The position numbers and the translations under genes are program-made. Of a stretch of 6,638 bases of DNA, positions 6,056 to 6,638 are shown piece after piece. The DNA is taken from contig CP070808.1 in the NCBI GenBank assembly GCA_020343715.1, forward strand, positions 2,214,616 through 2,221,253. Direction: 5' to 3'. The first letter of the stretch is position 1. Each line of letters begins with the position of its first letter. The DNA is from Thermoplasmata archaeon (GTDB lineage Archaea > Thermoplasmatota > DTKX01 > GCA-020343715). The notes beneath the pieces are model-generated. The model was not told the DNA's origin. It saw only the letters and a list, made by a program, of their open reading frames with translations, and searched no databases.

Positions 6056-6080
6056 ATGTCGACCTCCGTGCCCCCAGGCG

Positions 6081-6638
6081 ATGGACGAGGAAGAGGAAGG
6101 CACCACAATGGGTTTCCTCCAGCACCTGGAGGAGCTTCGGGACAGGGTACAGGTCAGCCTGATCTTCTTCATCATCGTGTTCGCGTGCGTGTACATGCTC
6201 TCCATCCGCTCCTTCGAGTGGAACGGATGGACCATCTACTACCCGTGGCCAGATTTTTACAACAACATCCCGTCCCAGATGTTCAACCAGTTCAAGCAGG
6301 ACCTTCTCCCGCCCGAGGTGGTACTGCTTAACATCGGAGGCATCGACGCCCTGGTGGTCAACGTCAAGATCGGGATGTTCACCGCCTTCGCCATCTGCAT
6401 CCCCGTGTTCGCTTGGCAGGCCGCCAAGTTCTTCATGCCCGCCCTCTACGACCATGAGAAGAGCTTCCTGGCGTGGACCATCCTACCCTCCACCGGGCTG
6501 TTCATCCTGGGAGCCCTCTTCAGCTACTTCTTCTTCACACCGTGGGCCATGGAGTTCTTCTTCACGTTCTCCGACACGATGGGCGTCGAGAAGACTATAG
6601 CGGTGACGAAGTTCCTGTCATGGGTCTTCCTCATGATC
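6081..6638 (+). CDS. tatC: Sec-independent protein translocase subunit TatC, 3' end outside the window
   Basis: TatC is the membrane core of the twin-arginine translocase; it recognises the signal peptides of folded substrates. The first 186 residues are present and the frame is open to the window edge. Family landmarks are clear: GFLQHLEELRDR (11-22) matches the conserved N-terminal HLxELRxR, with Glu18 in the place of E. coli Glu15; FFMPALYDHEKSF (117-129) matches the first cytoplasmic loop, with Glu126 in the place of E. coli Glu103. Together these form the signal-peptide site. Visible membrane helices are about 25-42, 91-113 and 131-153, with a fourth starting near 177. The first external loop (about 44-90) is longer than in E. 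coli and rich in aromatic, Asn and Pro residues. ATG 6081 fits a leaderless mRNA; ATG 6108 is in frame, has GAGGAAGG upstream and would remove an acidic nine-residue leader. No tatA lies in the window. The gene diverges from the surface-protein gene. Confidence 0.93.
   Translation, partial: MDEEEEGTTMGFLQHLEELRDRVQVSLIFFIIVFACVYMLSIRSFEWNGWTIYYPWPDFYNNIPSQMFNQFKQDLLPPEVVLLNIGGIDALVVNVKIGMFTAFAICIPVFAWQAAKFFMPALYDHEKSFLAWTILPSTGLFILGALFSYFFFTPWAMEFFFTFSDTMGVEKTIAVTKFLSWVFLMI

Larger units (their letters stand above)
5804..6080. promoter_or_regulatory. Divergent intergenic region between the surface-protein gene and tatC
   Basis: These 277 bp hold no credible gene. They contain the leader of the surface-protein mRNA on the left, a cluster of A/T-rich elements at 5949-5992 in the middle, and a separate TATA-like element at 6046-6055 next to tatC. 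The central cluster includes a TATA motif, a perfect palindrome and a repeated GATAATT half-site, listed separately. The arrangement would let one regulator see both promoters. Confidence 0.6.

Overview
The window looks like archaeal chromosome, most probably a G+C-rich euryarchaeon of the Thermoplasmatota type. This rests on G/C-heavy third codon positions, A/T-rich TATA-like islands standing alone in otherwise G+C-rich intergenic DNA, a large sequon-rich surface protein with a NosD-type beta-helix, and small zinc-ribbon and 'NYIP'-type proteins of kinds I associate with archaea. The lineage is an inference; there is no rRNA or other phylogenetic marker here.

Layout from left to right. (1) Positions 1-1593 hold two tightly coupled plus-strand genes of unknown function. 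The first is an acidic, helical protein whose 5' end lies outside the window. The second is a 247-residue protein with an N-terminal Ig-like beta-sandwich and a C-terminal alpha/beta domain; its Shine-Dalgarno sequence overlaps the first gene's stop codon. (2) Positions 1643-5803 hold three minus-strand genes. In transcription order these are a 1170-residue membrane-anchored surface protein, a 93-residue 'NYIP'-motif protein 48 bp downstream that is probably cotranscribed, and an 83-residue zinc-ribbon protein with its own A/T-rich promoter island. (3) Positions 5804-6080 are a divergent regulatory region. (4) From 6081 to the right edge runs the first 186 codons of tatC, the core receptor of the twin-arginine translocase.

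The surface protein is the centre of interest. It reads, in order: Sec-type signal peptide, NosD-like right-handed beta-helix, Ig-like domain, a second beta-rich domain, a coiled-coil stalk of about 230 residues, one transmembrane helix, and a 238-residue Pro/Glu-rich tail ending in a charged helix. Glycosylation sequons are dense before the membrane helix, and the tail contains no asparagine at all, which supports an outside/inside split. Its mRNA leader appears to be long and contains a perfect 10-bp inverted repeat that would bury the ribosome binding site. It shares the divergent region with tatC, but its signal peptide has no twin arginine, so it is not an obvious Tat substrate.

I saw no tRNA, rRNA, CRISPR array, insertion sequence or defence system. 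The best candidates for undescribed biology are the surface protein's architecture with its sequestered start site, and the uncharacterised two-gene unit at the left end.
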